This document shows positions 7,367-15,135 of a DNA stretch of 19,274 nucleotides, in pieces; the stretch's first letter is position 1, and every line of letters starts with the position of its first letter. A model generated the notes under the pieces. That model did no database searches, was not told the DNA's origin, and saw nothing but the letters and a program-made list of their open reading frames with translations. Source of the DNA: Pseudomonadota bacterium (GTDB lineage Bacteria > Pseudomonadota > Alphaproteobacteria > UBA8366 > JADFVY01). A program made the position numbers and the translations under genes. Where the stretch lies: positions 1-19,274 of the forward strand of contig JADFVY010000056.1 in the NCBI GenBank assembly GCA_015222795.1, given 5' to 3'.

Positions 7367-7458
7367 ATCTATCCTTTTGGGTATTTTTCGTGCCTGAGAT
7401 TCGCCGAAAATTGGGCTCGCATAACAAAAAATCCATTGCGTGCAACAGGATGTTATTT

Positions 7459-7493
7459 TCGGGCTGATTATTGGCCGCGCCCGAGGATATAGT
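7459..7493 (+). promoter_or_regulatory. Possible promoter and operator of the cyclase gene
   Basis: TATAGT at 7488-7493 is a fair -10 box. The inverted repeat TCGGGC (7459-7464) and GCCCGA (7479-7484) would cover the -35 region, which itself is poor (CTGATT at 18-bp spacing). A GGGGGA ribosome site precedes the ATG at 7522. The weak -35 plus a dyad might mean an activator is needed. Confidence 0.3.
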
Positions 7494-7521
7494 GCGCAAA
7501 TAGATATTGGGGGAACCTGGA

Positions 7522-9750
7522 ATGCGTAGTCGCTGGCTGCAACTTGTCCTGTCGGGACTTATCATCTTTGTGGCCCTCGAGGTGCGTTTTCTCGATCCTG
7601 TATTCCTCAAGAACCTGCGTCTCAAGAGTTTCGATCTCTACCAGGAACTGAAGCCGCGCGAATATAAGCCCGTCCCCGTGCGCTTCGTCGATGTGGATGA
7701 CGAAAGCCTGGCCAGGCTGGGCCAGTGGCCCTGGCCGCGCACCCGCGTCGCCGAACTGGTTGACCGGCTGAAACAGGCGGGGGCCGCGTCGATCGGGCTC
7801 GATATCGTGTTTTCCGAACCGGATCGCACGTCGCCGCGCCAGATCGTCGAGCTCTGGCCGAACACGCCGGAAACCGAATTGCTGCGGCAGACCATATCCG
7901 CCCTGCCGGACCATGACGAGGTACTGGCGCAAACGATAGGCAGGGCGGGAAATGTGGTGGTTGGTTTTGCGGCGACCGGCAAGGCCGGCGCCGGCGCCAT
8001 GCCGACCCTGAAGGCGGGCATGTCCTGGGCTGGACATGATCCGCTGGAATTCGTGCACACATACAGTGGCGCCGTCGTCGGCTTGCCCGGGATCGACGCC
8101 GCAGGGGCCGGGACGGCCGGGATCGGCATGAAATCGGAACATGACGGCATTCTGCGCCGCCTTCCCCTGCTGATCGGTTATGGCGGAACCCTTTACCCGA
8201 CAATGCCTGCGGAATCGTTGCGCGTCGCGCAGGGCGCCGCGAATTATCTGGTCAAGTCTTCCGGGGCCAGCGGCGCCAAAACCTACGGCGATGCGCAGAC
8301 AGGTATCATTGCCGTGCGGATCGGGCGTTTTACCGTGCCAACCGACAATGAGGGCAGGCTCTGGCTATACGATACGGGCGCGGTGCCCGAGCGCAGGGTG
8401 GCGGCCTGGCAGATAATGGAGGGCAAATTCGAGCCCGGCCTGATTGCCGGAAATATCGTTCTCGTGGGAACCAGCGCGGCCGGATTGATGGATCTGCATT
8501 CGACACCCCTGGCCGCCACCATGTCCGGAACGGAAGTGCAGCTTCAATTGATCGAGCAGATGCTGACCGGCGAATTCCTGCTGCAGCCGGATTGGGCCAA
8601 GGGCGCGGAGCTGGTCATGCTGCTGCTGATCGGCCTGGTGGTGACCATCGCCACCGCCCGGCTGGGCGCGGGATTGAGCGCAACCCTTACCCTTGGCATG
8701 CTGTTGGGCGCGTTGGGATTGTCATGGTACCTTTTCGTGGAGAAAGGCTTTCTTCTGGATCCGATATACCCCGCCGTCACCAGCGTTCTGGTATATCTTG
8801 GCGCCAGTTTAATGGCGTATTTGCGCACCGAGCATGAACGAAAACACATCCGCACGGCCTTCAGCCATTACATGTCGCCGGACATGGTGAAACGTCTGGC
8901 GGACCATCCGGACCAGCTCCGTCTTGGTGGCGAGACCCGCGAATTGACGCTGCTGTTCTCCGATCTTCGCGGCTTTACCTCGATCTCCGAAAAATACGAT
9001 GCGGAGGGACTTACCAGTCTGGTGAACCGGTTCCTGACGCCGATGACCGAAGTGACGCTGAACCATGGCGGCACCGTGGATAAATATATGGGCGACGCGA
9101 TGATGGCTTTCTGGAACGCGCCGCTGGACGATGCGGACCATGTGCGTAACGCCGCGCTGACCGCGCTGGAGCTGCGGCAATGCCTGGCGCCCCTGAACGC
9201 GGAACTGAAAGTGGAAGCCGAGGATCAGGGCAAGGAATTTCTGCCATTGAAAATTGGCATCGGGGTCAATACCGGCGATGCCTGCGTCGGCAATATGGGA
9301 TCCGAGCAGCGCTTCGACTATTCGGCGCTGGGCGACGAGGTCAATCTGGCCTCGCGGCTGGAAGGCATGTCGAAGCAGTATGGCGTCGACATCGTGATCA
9401 GCGGCAGCACCCGCGAAAAATTGCCGGATTTTACGGCGTTGGAGCTGGACCGGGTCAAGGTTATCGGCAAGACCATACCGGTGACCGTCCATACCCTGCT
9501 GGGCGATGAAGCGATGGGCCAGGATCCGGAATTTCAGGCCGGGCAGGAAAGCCATAAGGCCATGCTCCAGGCCTTCCGCGCCCAGGAATGGGATCGCGCC
9601 GCGGAACTGGTCGCGGAGTGCCGGGCGAAGTTCGAGGAAAAGCAGGGCATGAAAAAATATTACGACCTGATGGATGGCCGGATCGTGGAACTGCGAGCCG
9701 ACCCGCCCGGCCCCGGCTGGGACGGCGTCGCCGAAGCGAAAAGCAAGTAG
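7522..9750 (+). CDS. Membrane-bound CHASE2 sensor adenylate/guanylate cyclase (class III)
   Basis: A 742-residue transmembrane receptor predicted to make cAMP from ATP in response to an extracytoplasmic signal. The ATG at 7522 follows GGGGGA. A TTG at 7507 would add only five residues. After an N-terminal membrane helix (about 5-20), residues 35-345 form a CHASE2 domain (KSFDLYQ, VRFVDVDDESLARLGQWPWPR, GLDIVFSEPD, NIVLVGTSAAGL). Three membrane helices follow at about 362-378, 385-405 and 412-433. The cyclase domain (about 470-640) keeps both metal Asp residues (D481 in FSDLRGFT, D525 in YMGDAMM), the purine residues K521 and D605, and the transition-state N608 and R612 in GDEVNLASRLE. Lys plus Asp at the purine positions favours ATP. 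A short helical C-terminal region (about 676-725) follows. It diverges from the FecR-domain genes. Family is sure, substrate is inferred, ligand is unknown. Confidence 0.93.
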   Translation: MRSRWLQLVLSGLIIFVALEVRFLDPVFLKNLRLKSFDLYQELKPREYKPVPVRFVDVDDESLARLGQWPWPRTRVAELVDRLKQAGAASIGLDIVFSEPDRTSPRQIVELWPNTPETELLRQTISALPDHDEVLAQTIGRAGNVVVGFAATGKAGAGAMPTLKAGMSWAGHDPLEFVHTYSGAVVGLPGIDAAGAGTAGIGMKSEHDGILRRLPLLIGYGGTLYPTMPAESLRVAQGAANYLVKSSGASGAKTYGDAQTGIIAVRIGRFTVPTDNEGRLWLYDTGAVPERRVAAWQIMEGKFEPGLIAGNIVLVGTSAAGLMDLHSTPLAATMSGTEVQLQLIEQMLTGEFLLQPDWAKGAELVMLLLIGLVVTIATARLGAGLSATLTLGMLLGALGLSWYLFVEKGFLLDPIYPAVTSVLVYLGASLMAYLRTEHERKHIRTAFSHYMSPDMVKRLADHPDQLRLGGETRELTLLFSDLRGFTSISEKYDAEGLTSLVNRFLTPMTEVTLNHGGTVDKYMGDAMMAFWNAPLDDADHVRNAALTALELRQCLAPLNAELKVEAEDQGKEFLPLKIGIGVNTGDACVGNMGSEQRFDYSALGDEVNLASRLEGMSKQYGVDIVISGSTREKLPDFTALELDRVKVIGKTIPVTVHTLLGDEAMGQDPEFQAGQESHKAMLQAFRAQEWDRAAELVAECRAKFEEKQGMKKYYDLMDGRIVELRADPPGPGWDGVAEAKSK

Positions 9751-9775
9751 GACGCCGCGATTCCATATGGTCTGA

Positions 9776-9843
9776 AAAGGCTCTAGATACGGTCATCTGA
9801 CAGTATTTGGACTATCCGGAACGTTGCAAGAGCAAGAGCCTTT
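9776..9843. repeat. Spaced 9-bp inverted repeat upstream of the FAD oxidoreductase
   Basis: AAAGGCTCT (9776-9784) and AGAGCCTTT (9835-9843) are perfect inverted repeats 50 nt apart, in the 190-bp gap between the cyclase and the oxidoreductase genes. The stem could form in the leader RNA. No convincing promoter or terminator was recognised in this gap. Confidence 0.35.
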
Positions 9844-9940
9844 CTCCGGCGGCGCGGGTTGGGTGCCTTATCATGAATTTGACGGTTACCTGGGAAATGT
9901 CGGCCAAATCTCACCAATGTGTAGCGGGAACGAAACAACC

Positions 9941-11263
9941 ATGGACAGCGCCGGGAACGGGTTCGCGAAGTCTCTCTGGGTGACGACGGCGGAGCCAGCC
10001 GTCGATGCGCCCGCACTCACTGGTGGAATCGATGCGGACGTGGTCGTTGTCGGCGCCGGATATACCGGCCTTTCGTCGGCCCTTCACCTTGCCGAGATGG
10101 GCCAGAGCGTTGCCGTTCTGGAGGCCAGGGAAATTGCCTGGGGCGGGTCCGGTCGCAACGGCGCCCATGTCAACCCGGGCTGGAAAGTCCTGCCGTCGGC
10201 CATACGCGCGATGTACGGCAAGGAACGTGGCGGGCGTGTCGTTCGCTCTATCGACGGCTCCTGCGATTTGGTCTTCGACCTGATTGCCAGGCACGTCATC
10301 GAATGCGCACCGCGCCGCGCGCCGTATCTTCGCGGCGCCTATGGAAAATCCGGCATCCGCGAAGTTGAAAACTGGGTACGGGAATGGGGAGAAGCCGGCG
10401 CGCCGGTCGCTCTGAAAAATGCCGCCGAGACCCATGAGTTAATGGGCAGTACATTCTTCCACGGCGGCATGGAAGATGCGCGTGGCGGCAGTTTGCAGCC
10501 GCTTTCCTATGCTTACGGCCTGGCCCGCGCGGCCATGAAGGCGGGCGCCAGATTGTATGCGCGAAGCCCGGCTTCCACTGTCGCGCGGGATGGCACCGGA
10601 TGGTCTGTGACGACAGCGGGTGGGGCGAAGGTGCGTGCGCAATACCTGCTGCTGGCGACGAACGGTTATACGGATGGGTTTTGGCCGGGCCTGCGGCGCC
10701 AGATCGTTCCCGTAGCCAGCTTGCAAAGCGCGACCGCGCCGCTTGCAGACGACATTCGCCGCGCGATTCTGCCTGGCGGCCATCATGTTTCCGATACCCG
10801 AAATACGATGGTCTATTTCCGAGTGGACGAGACCGGGCGCTTTCAAATCGGTGGCCGCGGGAACCCGTTCGACCCCTGTCGCCAAGACGGCGATACCCAC
10901 CATTTGCGGGCCGAGGCGGTGCGTATTTTCCCCGCCCTCAAGGACGCAAATTGGGAATTCGATTGGGGGGGACTCGTGGCGATGACGAAATCCCATACAC
11001 CGAATCTTGTCGAATTGGGCCCGAATGCCTATGCGGGCCTTGGATATTGCGGGCGCGGCGTCGCCATGGGAACCATGATGGGCAAGCAAATGGCCGAACT
11101 GGTGATGGGCGAGGACGTGCCCCTGCCACGAGAAAAGATGGCCCCGTTCGCCTTTCACCGTTTCAGAAATGCCGGTATTGCCTGGCACATGATCAGCGGC
11201 CGTTTTCTGGACCGTCTGGATGGTTGGCGTTCCGGGCCAGACTCTAAGGGGATGTGGAGATAG
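9941..11263 (+). CDS. FAD-dependent amine/amino-acid oxidoreductase (DAO family, PuuB/OrdL-like)
   Basis: A flavoprotein of the D-amino acid oxidase fold, predicted to oxidise a primary or secondary amine or N-substituted amino acid. The proposed ATG at 9941 gives 440 residues and follows GGGAA about 10 nt upstream. The frame is open back to a TTG at 9824. The FAD-binding dinucleotide fold is at residues 32-61: DADVVVVGAGYTGLSSALHL then the acidic end VLEAREIAWGGSGRNGAHVNPGWK (shown in two parts). The C-terminal GLGYCGRGVAMGTMMGKQMAEL is the second FAD contact region. Overall layout resembles gamma-glutamylputrescine oxidoreductase (PuuB) and OrdL types rather than glycine oxidase, but the substrate cannot be read from sequence. 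It converges with the MFS gene across about 50 bp and is 190 bp after the cyclase gene, so probably has its own promoter. Confidence 0.85.
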   Translation: MDSAGNGFAKSLWVTTAEPAVDAPALTGGIDADVVVVGAGYTGLSSALHLAEMGQSVAVLEAREIAWGGSGRNGAHVNPGWKVLPSAIRAMYGKERGGRVVRSIDGSCDLVFDLIARHVIECAPRRAPYLRGAYGKSGIREVENWVREWGEAGAPVALKNAAETHELMGSTFFHGGMEDARGGSLQPLSYAYGLARAAMKAGARLYARSPASTVARDGTGWSVTTAGGAKVRAQYLLLATNGYTDGFWPGLRRQIVPVASLQSATAPLADDIRRAILPGGHHVSDTRNTMVYFRVDETGRFQIGGRGNPFDPCRQDGDTHHLRAEAVRIFPALKDANWEFDWGGLVAMTKSHTPNLVELGPNAYAGLGYCGRGVAMGTMMGKQMAELVMGEDVPLPREKMAPFAFHRFRNAGIAWHMISGRFLDRLDGWRSGPDSKGMWR

Positions 11264-11274
11264 GAGGGGAAGCC

Positions 11275-11290
11275 TGTCCGTCGCCGGACA
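11275..11290. terminator. Short hairpin between convergent genes
   Basis: TGTCCG (11275-11280), a 4-nt loop and CGGACA (11285-11290) form a 6-bp stem in the 49-bp gap between the oxidoreductase and MFS stop codons. There is no U tract, so the terminator role is tentative. Confidence 0.35.
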
Positions 11291-11312
11291 ATCTTGAAGC
11301 GCCGCCGTTATT

Positions 11313-12530
11313 TTACTCCGCCGCCGCCGCCTTGCCCGGCAACATAACGGCCGTCATGTTGGCCATCAGCATCAGGGCCGCCAGCAAGTAGAACACCGAC
11401 GGCAGGCCCCAGATATCGGCGACGAAGCCGCCGGCGATCGGCACGATCGCCGACAGGCCGGCCTGGGCCCCGAACATCAGGCTGGTCGCCGACCCACCCA
11501 TTTCGCCCGGCGTCAGGTCCATCATCCAGCTATGCACCACCGGGCGCACCGCGAACAGCACGAAACCCAGCAACGCAACGCCGGCCACGTAAAGCGGCCC
11601 GCCGCCCAGCAATGTAAGCCCGGCGATTACCACCGTGCTGGCGCCCAACCCGGCGAGCACGATCGGCCGCCGTCCGATCCGGTCCGACAGCGTGCCGGCG
11701 ATCACCACGGCCAGGATGCCGCCAACCTGCATCGCCATCATCACCGTGCCGGTTTCCAACGCGCCGGCCTTCAGAACATCGACCAGGTAAAGCGGCAGGA
11801 ACATCAACAGGCCGTTCTGGGCCGCGGTTCTCAAACCCGCCATCAGGCACAGGCCCAGCACCGCGCGATTGCGGATCAGGCGGCCCATGCCGGCGAAATA
11901 ATCGCCAAGCCCCATGCCCGGTTTTCCGTGGGTAGCGTCGGTCCGGTCACCCTTCCACAACAGGAACAGCGCTGCGGCAACGGCGAAAACCGGCAGCGAA
12001 TTCACCGCCGCCGCACCCGGCCAGGACATGGAAACCAGCAACATCCCCGCCGCCACGGGCGCTATCGCGTCTCCCAGATTGGCGCCCAGCGCGTGAATCG
12101 ACAGCGCATAGCCGCGCTTCTTGGGATAACGCGACGACAGGTAGGCGATTGCCGCGGGATGCCACAGATTATTGGTGGTGCCGATCAGCACGACCATGGC
12201 CGCCAGCCACACAAAACCGGCTCCGGCCGCAAAGGCCATCAGCGCGCCGCCGCCCAACACCAACGCCAGAATCTGGAACAGCACCCGGCGTCCGGTAACA
12301 TCGACCAGCGGCCCGCTACCGAAATTGGCGCCCACCGAGGCGATGTGAAAAATGGACACCAGCAGTCCGGCCTGGGAATAGCTGAGCCCCAGATCGCGAT
12401 TGATAAAGGGCAGCAACAAATAGAAAGTCGCCGCCACCCAATGGGTCGCCCCATGGCCCAGCCCGACGAGGAAAATCGGGCCTTGTCGCGCAAGGAGCGA
12501 GGGGCCGGTGACGGTCGGTTGCGACTGCAT
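11313..12530 (-). CDS. MFS transporter, Fsr-like
   Basis: A 405-residue inner-membrane transporter of the major facilitator superfamily with about twelve hydrophobic segments. The start MQSQPTVTGPSLLARQ is followed by the first helix at about 18-40. The loop 2-3 signature appears as GPLVDVTGRR (about 73-82), and the second-half equivalent is GTLSDRIGRRP. LGHGATHW in helix 1, LGLSYSQAGLL before helix 2, and the HPAA motif after helix 4 recall the fosmidomycin-resistance (Fsr) subgroup. The substrate is unknown, and efflux or uptake cannot be told apart. The ATG at 12530 has no good ribosome site and lies only 27 nt from a terminator-like hairpin (12557-12582) on the same strand, so its transcription start is unclear. 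It is convergent with the oxidoreductase. Confidence 0.88.
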   Translation of the reverse strand: MQSQPTVTGPSLLARQGPIFLVGLGHGATHWVAATFYLLLPFINRDLGLSYSQAGLLVSIFHIASVGANFGSGPLVDVTGRRVLFQILALVLGGGALMAFAAGAGFVWLAAMVVLIGTTNNLWHPAAIAYLSSRYPKKRGYALSIHALGANLGDAIAPVAAGMLLVSMSWPGAAAVNSLPVFAVAAALFLLWKGDRTDATHGKPGMGLGDYFAGMGRLIRNRAVLGLCLMAGLRTAAQNGLLMFLPLYLVDVLKAGALETGTVMMAMQVGGILAVVIAGTLSDRIGRRPIVLAGLGASTVVIAGLTLLGGGPLYVAGVALLGFVLFAVRPVVHSWMMDLTPGEMGGSATSLMFGAQAGLSAIVPIAGGFVADIWGLPSVFYLLAALMLMANMTAVMLPGKAAAAE

Positions 12531-12554
12531 GCGGGCGGGTATCCCTTAATAAAT

Positions 12555-12618
12555 AACGGCGCCGGAGAATATCCCGGCGCCGCCTTTATGCCCTGAATCC
12601 GGCAGCTTGTCAGCCGCC
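12555..12618. repeat. Direct repeat copy A: duplicated degP 3' end and terminator
   Basis: These 64 bp match 18322-18386 with about 55 identical positions. The shared part covers the hairpin, the CCTTTATGCC stretch and the final TGTCAGCCGCC, which at degP is the stop codon plus two Gly codons. Here that end is not coding for the neighbouring permease, whose stop is at 12629. Identity stops abruptly on both sides. The two copies bracket the phn operon and its LysR gene. Confidence 0.85.
12557..12582 (-). terminator. Terminator of the phn operon
   Basis: CGGCGCCGG (12557-12565) and CCGGCGCCG (12574-12582) form a 9-bp stem with an 8-nt loop. On the minus strand it is followed by TTATTTATTAAGG, a moderately U-rich run. 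It lies 47 nt after the stop of the last permease gene. Confidence 0.75.
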
Positions 12619-12628
12619 ATACCGGCGG

Positions 12629-13474
12629 TTACTTCATCTTCATGACCTGGGCGCGGGCCCAGATGGACAGCGCCTCGGACAGCAGCACCAGAGCGATGAT
12701 GGAGATCAGGATCGCGGCGACCCGTTCGGTTTCGATTTGCAGGATGTTGCGTTTCAGATACCAGCCCATGCCGCCGGCCCCGAAGAAGCCGACCACCGTG
12801 GCCGCCCGGAACGACACGTCCCAAGTATAGATGGCGATGCCGGTGAAGGCTACACGCACCTGCGGGAAGACGCCGAACAGCATGATTTGAAACAGATTGG
12901 CGCCGCTCGCCCGTACGGCCTCCACCGGGCCCATGTCGATCGCCTCGATCTCCTCGGCGAACAGTTTGCCGGCAAACCCGGTACAGAAGAAAACCAGCGC
13001 CAGCACCCCGGGCAGCATGCCAAACCCGATGATGGTGACGAACAGGATCGCCCAGATCATCTCGTGCACGGCACGGCACCCCATGGTCACGAAACGCGCC
13101 AGCGGATAGACGTAACGCCGGCTCGGCGTCATATTGAACGAGCCGAACCAGCCCAGCGGAATCGACGCCAGCAGCCCGAACAACGCCCCCAGATAGGCCA
13201 TCTGAACGGTTTCGATGACGTACTCCAGGTAATCGGCGTCCATGATGTATTCTATATCGGGCGGATAATACCGGTTGGCGATGGTCGCCCCCATGCGCCC
13301 GAACATGCCGAGCAGCCGGTCCAGCGGGATTTCGAGATATTCTACCGCATAGACGAGGAAAACCAGTATGCAGAGCCATACGCCGTAACGGATTGCCGAG
13401 CCGGGGAACCTGAAGCGGCGCCACTCGCGCCGTGGTGTTTCCGGCGCTGGGCGGGATTCCAGTGCCCTGTTCAT
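12629..13474 (-). CDS. phnE: Phosphonate-type ABC transporter permease, second subunit
   Basis: Inner-membrane permease of a PhnCDE-type importer. The 281-residue protein has an N-terminal cytoplasmic stretch rich in Arg, a first membrane helix at about 28-47, an extracytoplasmic segment (DRLLGMFGRMGATIANRYYP), and then the binding-protein-dependent transport domain. The EAA loop that docks with the ATPase reads MGPVEAVRASGANLFQIMLFG, split at its conserved Gly, followed by FPQV. The FGAGGMGWYLKR and IWARAQ ends fit PhnE. It starts at the A of the stop codon of the other permease (TGATG overlap), so the two are translationally coupled and likely form a heterodimer. It is the last gene of the operon and is followed by a terminator hairpin. 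Confidence 0.93.
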   Translation of the reverse strand: MNRALESRPAPETPRREWRRFRFPGSAIRYGVWLCILVFLVYAVEYLEIPLDRLLGMFGRMGATIANRYYPPDIEYIMDADYLEYVIETVQMAYLGALFGLLASIPLGWFGSFNMTPSRRYVYPLARFVTMGCRAVHEMIWAILFVTIIGFGMLPGVLALVFFCTGFAGKLFAEEIEAIDMGPVEAVRASGANLFQIMLFGVFPQVRVAFTGIAIYTWDVSFRAATVVGFFGAGGMGWYLKRNILQIETERVAAILISIIALVLLSEALSIWARAQVMKMK

Positions 13475-14277
13475 CAGATCACCGCCTTGCGGGCGAAGTA
13501 CGACAGCACCTCGCCAAGCATGATCAACAGCAGGATGGCGATGATGACCGAAGTCACTCCGTGATAGTTGAAGGTATTCATCTGGCGAAAAAACACCAGA
13601 CCCAGGCCCCCGGCGCCGACCATGCCCAGGATCGCCGAGCGGCGAATGTTAATCTCCCATTCGAAGACGATAACGCTGAGCACCTGCGGCAGCACCTGGG
13701 GCAGGATGCCGTACATCACCACCTGAAATTCGTTGCCGCCGGTGGCGCGGATCGCTTCCACCGGCCCCGGGTCGACATCCTCGATCGCCTCGGCGGACAT
13801 CTTGGCGATAAATCCGACGGATCGCACGGCCAGGGCAAATATCCCGGCCAGCGCGCCAAGACCAACAGCGGAAACGAAGAACAGCGCCCAGACGATTTCA
13901 TGCACCGAACGGCTGAGAGTCATCATCAGGCGTCCCACGGGATAAGTGACTGGTTTCCACGGCGTAATGTTGTGCGCCCCGAACCAGACCGCGGGAATGC
14001 ACAGAATAACACCCACCACGGTACCCAGACAGGCAATCATCAGGGTCTCGATGGTCGGCCCGATTAATGAGGGAAACAGCGAAAAATCGATACCGATGAA
14101 ACGGCCGGCCGCCTTCATAACGTTCCCCACCCCACCCATGCGAGACCAATCGGTGTCGTCGATCACCGTGACCTTTACGCTCCAGACCACCATGATCAGA
14201 ATCAGCGCAACGAAGGCGCCAGTGGAGCGCCGGCCGCAGCGCCGGGAACTGATGATATCGTCGACTGTCGGCCGCAT
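13474..14277 (-). CDS. phnE: Phosphonate-type ABC transporter permease, first subunit
   Basis: Inner-membrane permease of the same importer, 267 residues. A first helix at about 20-36 is followed by a periplasmic segment, then the transport domain with helices and the EAA loop at about 168-190 (DPGPVEAIRATGGNEFQVVM, then YGILPQVLPQV). GAGGLGLVFFRQMNTFNYH near the C-terminus is characteristic of PhnE. The ATG at 14277 begins 6 nt after the phnC stop and the last base group overlaps the next permease start. Two different PhnE proteins encoded in tandem is a common form of this transporter in alphaproteobacteria. Each gene has the complete domain, with no sign of degeneration. Confidence 0.94.
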   Translation of the reverse strand: MRPTVDDIISSRRCGRRSTGAFVALILIMVVWSVKVTVIDDTDWSRMGGVGNVMKAAGRFIGIDFSLFPSLIGPTIETLMIACLGTVVGVILCIPAVWFGAHNITPWKPVTYPVGRLMMTLSRSVHEIVWALFFVSAVGLGALAGIFALAVRSVGFIAKMSAEAIEDVDPGPVEAIRATGGNEFQVVMYGILPQVLPQVLSVIVFEWEINIRRSAILGMVGAGGLGLVFFRQMNTFNYHGVTSVIIAILLLIMLGEVLSYFARKAVI

Positions 14278-14283
14278 GACGAA

Positions 14284-15036
14284 CTACAGGACTTCCATGG
14301 CGTAAATTTCGTCTAACTTGGCCTGGTCCATATCTTCGGTCGGGCCATCGAACATTTTGACACCGTCCTGCATGCCGATCATCTTGTTACAGAACTCCCG
14401 GGCCAGTTCGACATCATGAATATTGCACAGGCAGGGAACCTTCAGTTCCTTGGCCATCTGTTTGATGAGGCCCATGACCTCACGGGAGATTTTCGGATCA
14501 AGAGCCGAGGTGGGTTCGTCGACCAGCAGCAGCTTCGGATTCTGCATCAGCGCGCGGGCAATGCCGACCCGCTGGCGCTGGCCACCGGATAGCTCGTCGG
14601 CGCGCTTGTCGACATGCTCGATCAATCCGACATGGTCGAGTAGCTCAAGCGCATGCTGGATGTCGGTGCGCGGGAAGGCGCGAAACAGGGTGCGCAGATT
14701 GCCGGTGTAACCCAGGCGACCGGACAGCACATTGTCCATGACGCTCATCCGGTTAATCAGGTTGAATTCCTGAAAGATCATGCCGATGTCACGCCGCAGC
14801 CGGCGCAACTGGCGCACCGATAGCGCGGTGACTTCCTGGTCCAGGAAACGGATTTCGCCGCTGGATGGTTCGACCAACCGGTTGATACAGCGGATCAAAG
14901 TCGATTTACCGGCGCCGCTGGGGCCGATGACGGCGAAAAAATCATCGGCCTCGACGCTGAATGAGACGCTCTTCAGTATCTCCGGGCCACTGGCGGAGTA
15001 TCTGGCGCAAAGATCACGAACTTCCAGAACCGCCAT
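14284..15036 (-). CDS. phnC: Phosphonate-type ABC transporter ATP-binding protein
   Basis: Cytoplasmic ATPase that powers the PhnCDE importer. The frame is open to 15120, but the ATG at 15036 follows GGGGGG at about 6 nt and gives the family length of 250 residues, while the extension would run through a strong hairpin. Walker A is GPSGAGKST at 38-46, the Q-loop lies at QEFN (89-92), the ABC signature is LSGGQ at 149-153, Walker B is LLLVDEP at 169-175, and the switch His is H207 in CNIHDVEL. All are intact. The protein ends DEIYAMEVL. It lies 99 bp after phnD and 6 bp before the first permease gene. Confidence 0.95.
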   Translation of the reverse strand: MAVLEVRDLCARYSASGPEILKSVSFSVEADDFFAVIGPSGAGKSTLIRCINRLVEPSSGEIRFLDQEVTALSVRQLRRLRRDIGMIFQEFNLINRMSVMDNVLSGRLGYTGNLRTLFRAFPRTDIQHALELLDHVGLIEHVDKRADELSGGQRQRVGIARALMQNPKLLLVDEPTSALDPKISREVMGLIKQMAKELKVPCLCNIHDVELAREFCNKMIGMQDGVKMFDGPTEDMDQAKLDEIYAMEVL

Positions 15037-15072
15037 TGGTAACCCCCCGATAATGCCGCGCGCCGGGGAAGA

Positions 15073-15109
15073 GGCCGGCCGGAACGGGTATCCTCCCGTC
15101 CGGCCGGCC
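15073..15109 (-). terminator. Large hairpin between phnD and phnC
   Basis: GGCCGGCCGG (15073-15082) pairs with CCGGCCGGCC (15100-15109). Past a single bulged A, ACGGG pairs with CCCGT around a 6-nt loop. The result is a 15-bp very GC-rich stem. No U tract follows. In the minus-strand message it lies after the phnD stop and before the phnC ribosome site. It most likely protects the phnD message from decay or partly stops transcription, keeping binding protein more abundant than transporter. That role is inference. Confidence 0.65.
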
Positions 15110-15135
15110 CTAACCGGCAACGCTTGATTTTGCGC

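Noticed and set aside
7323..7625. 100-codon minus-strand frame in the FecR-cyclase intergenic region
   Set aside because: It overlaps the start of the cyclase gene antisense, shows no domain, and covers the AT-rich promoter region.
8809..9555. 248-codon minus-strand frame within the cyclase gene
   Set aside because: It is a shadow of the conserved cyclase domain on the other strand, with no ribosome site or domain.
11532..12596. 354-codon plus-strand frame opposite the MFS gene
   Set aside because: Composition is Gln/His/Arg-rich, typical of the antisense of a membrane protein gene, and no domain is visible.
12737..14067. Plus-strand frames opposite the two phnE genes
   Set aside because: They are antisense shadows of membrane protein genes, rich in His, Arg and Gln.
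15037..15120. 28-residue upstream extension of phnC
   Set aside because: It would be translated through the strong hairpin, has no family similarity, and the ATG at 15036 has a clear ribosome site.
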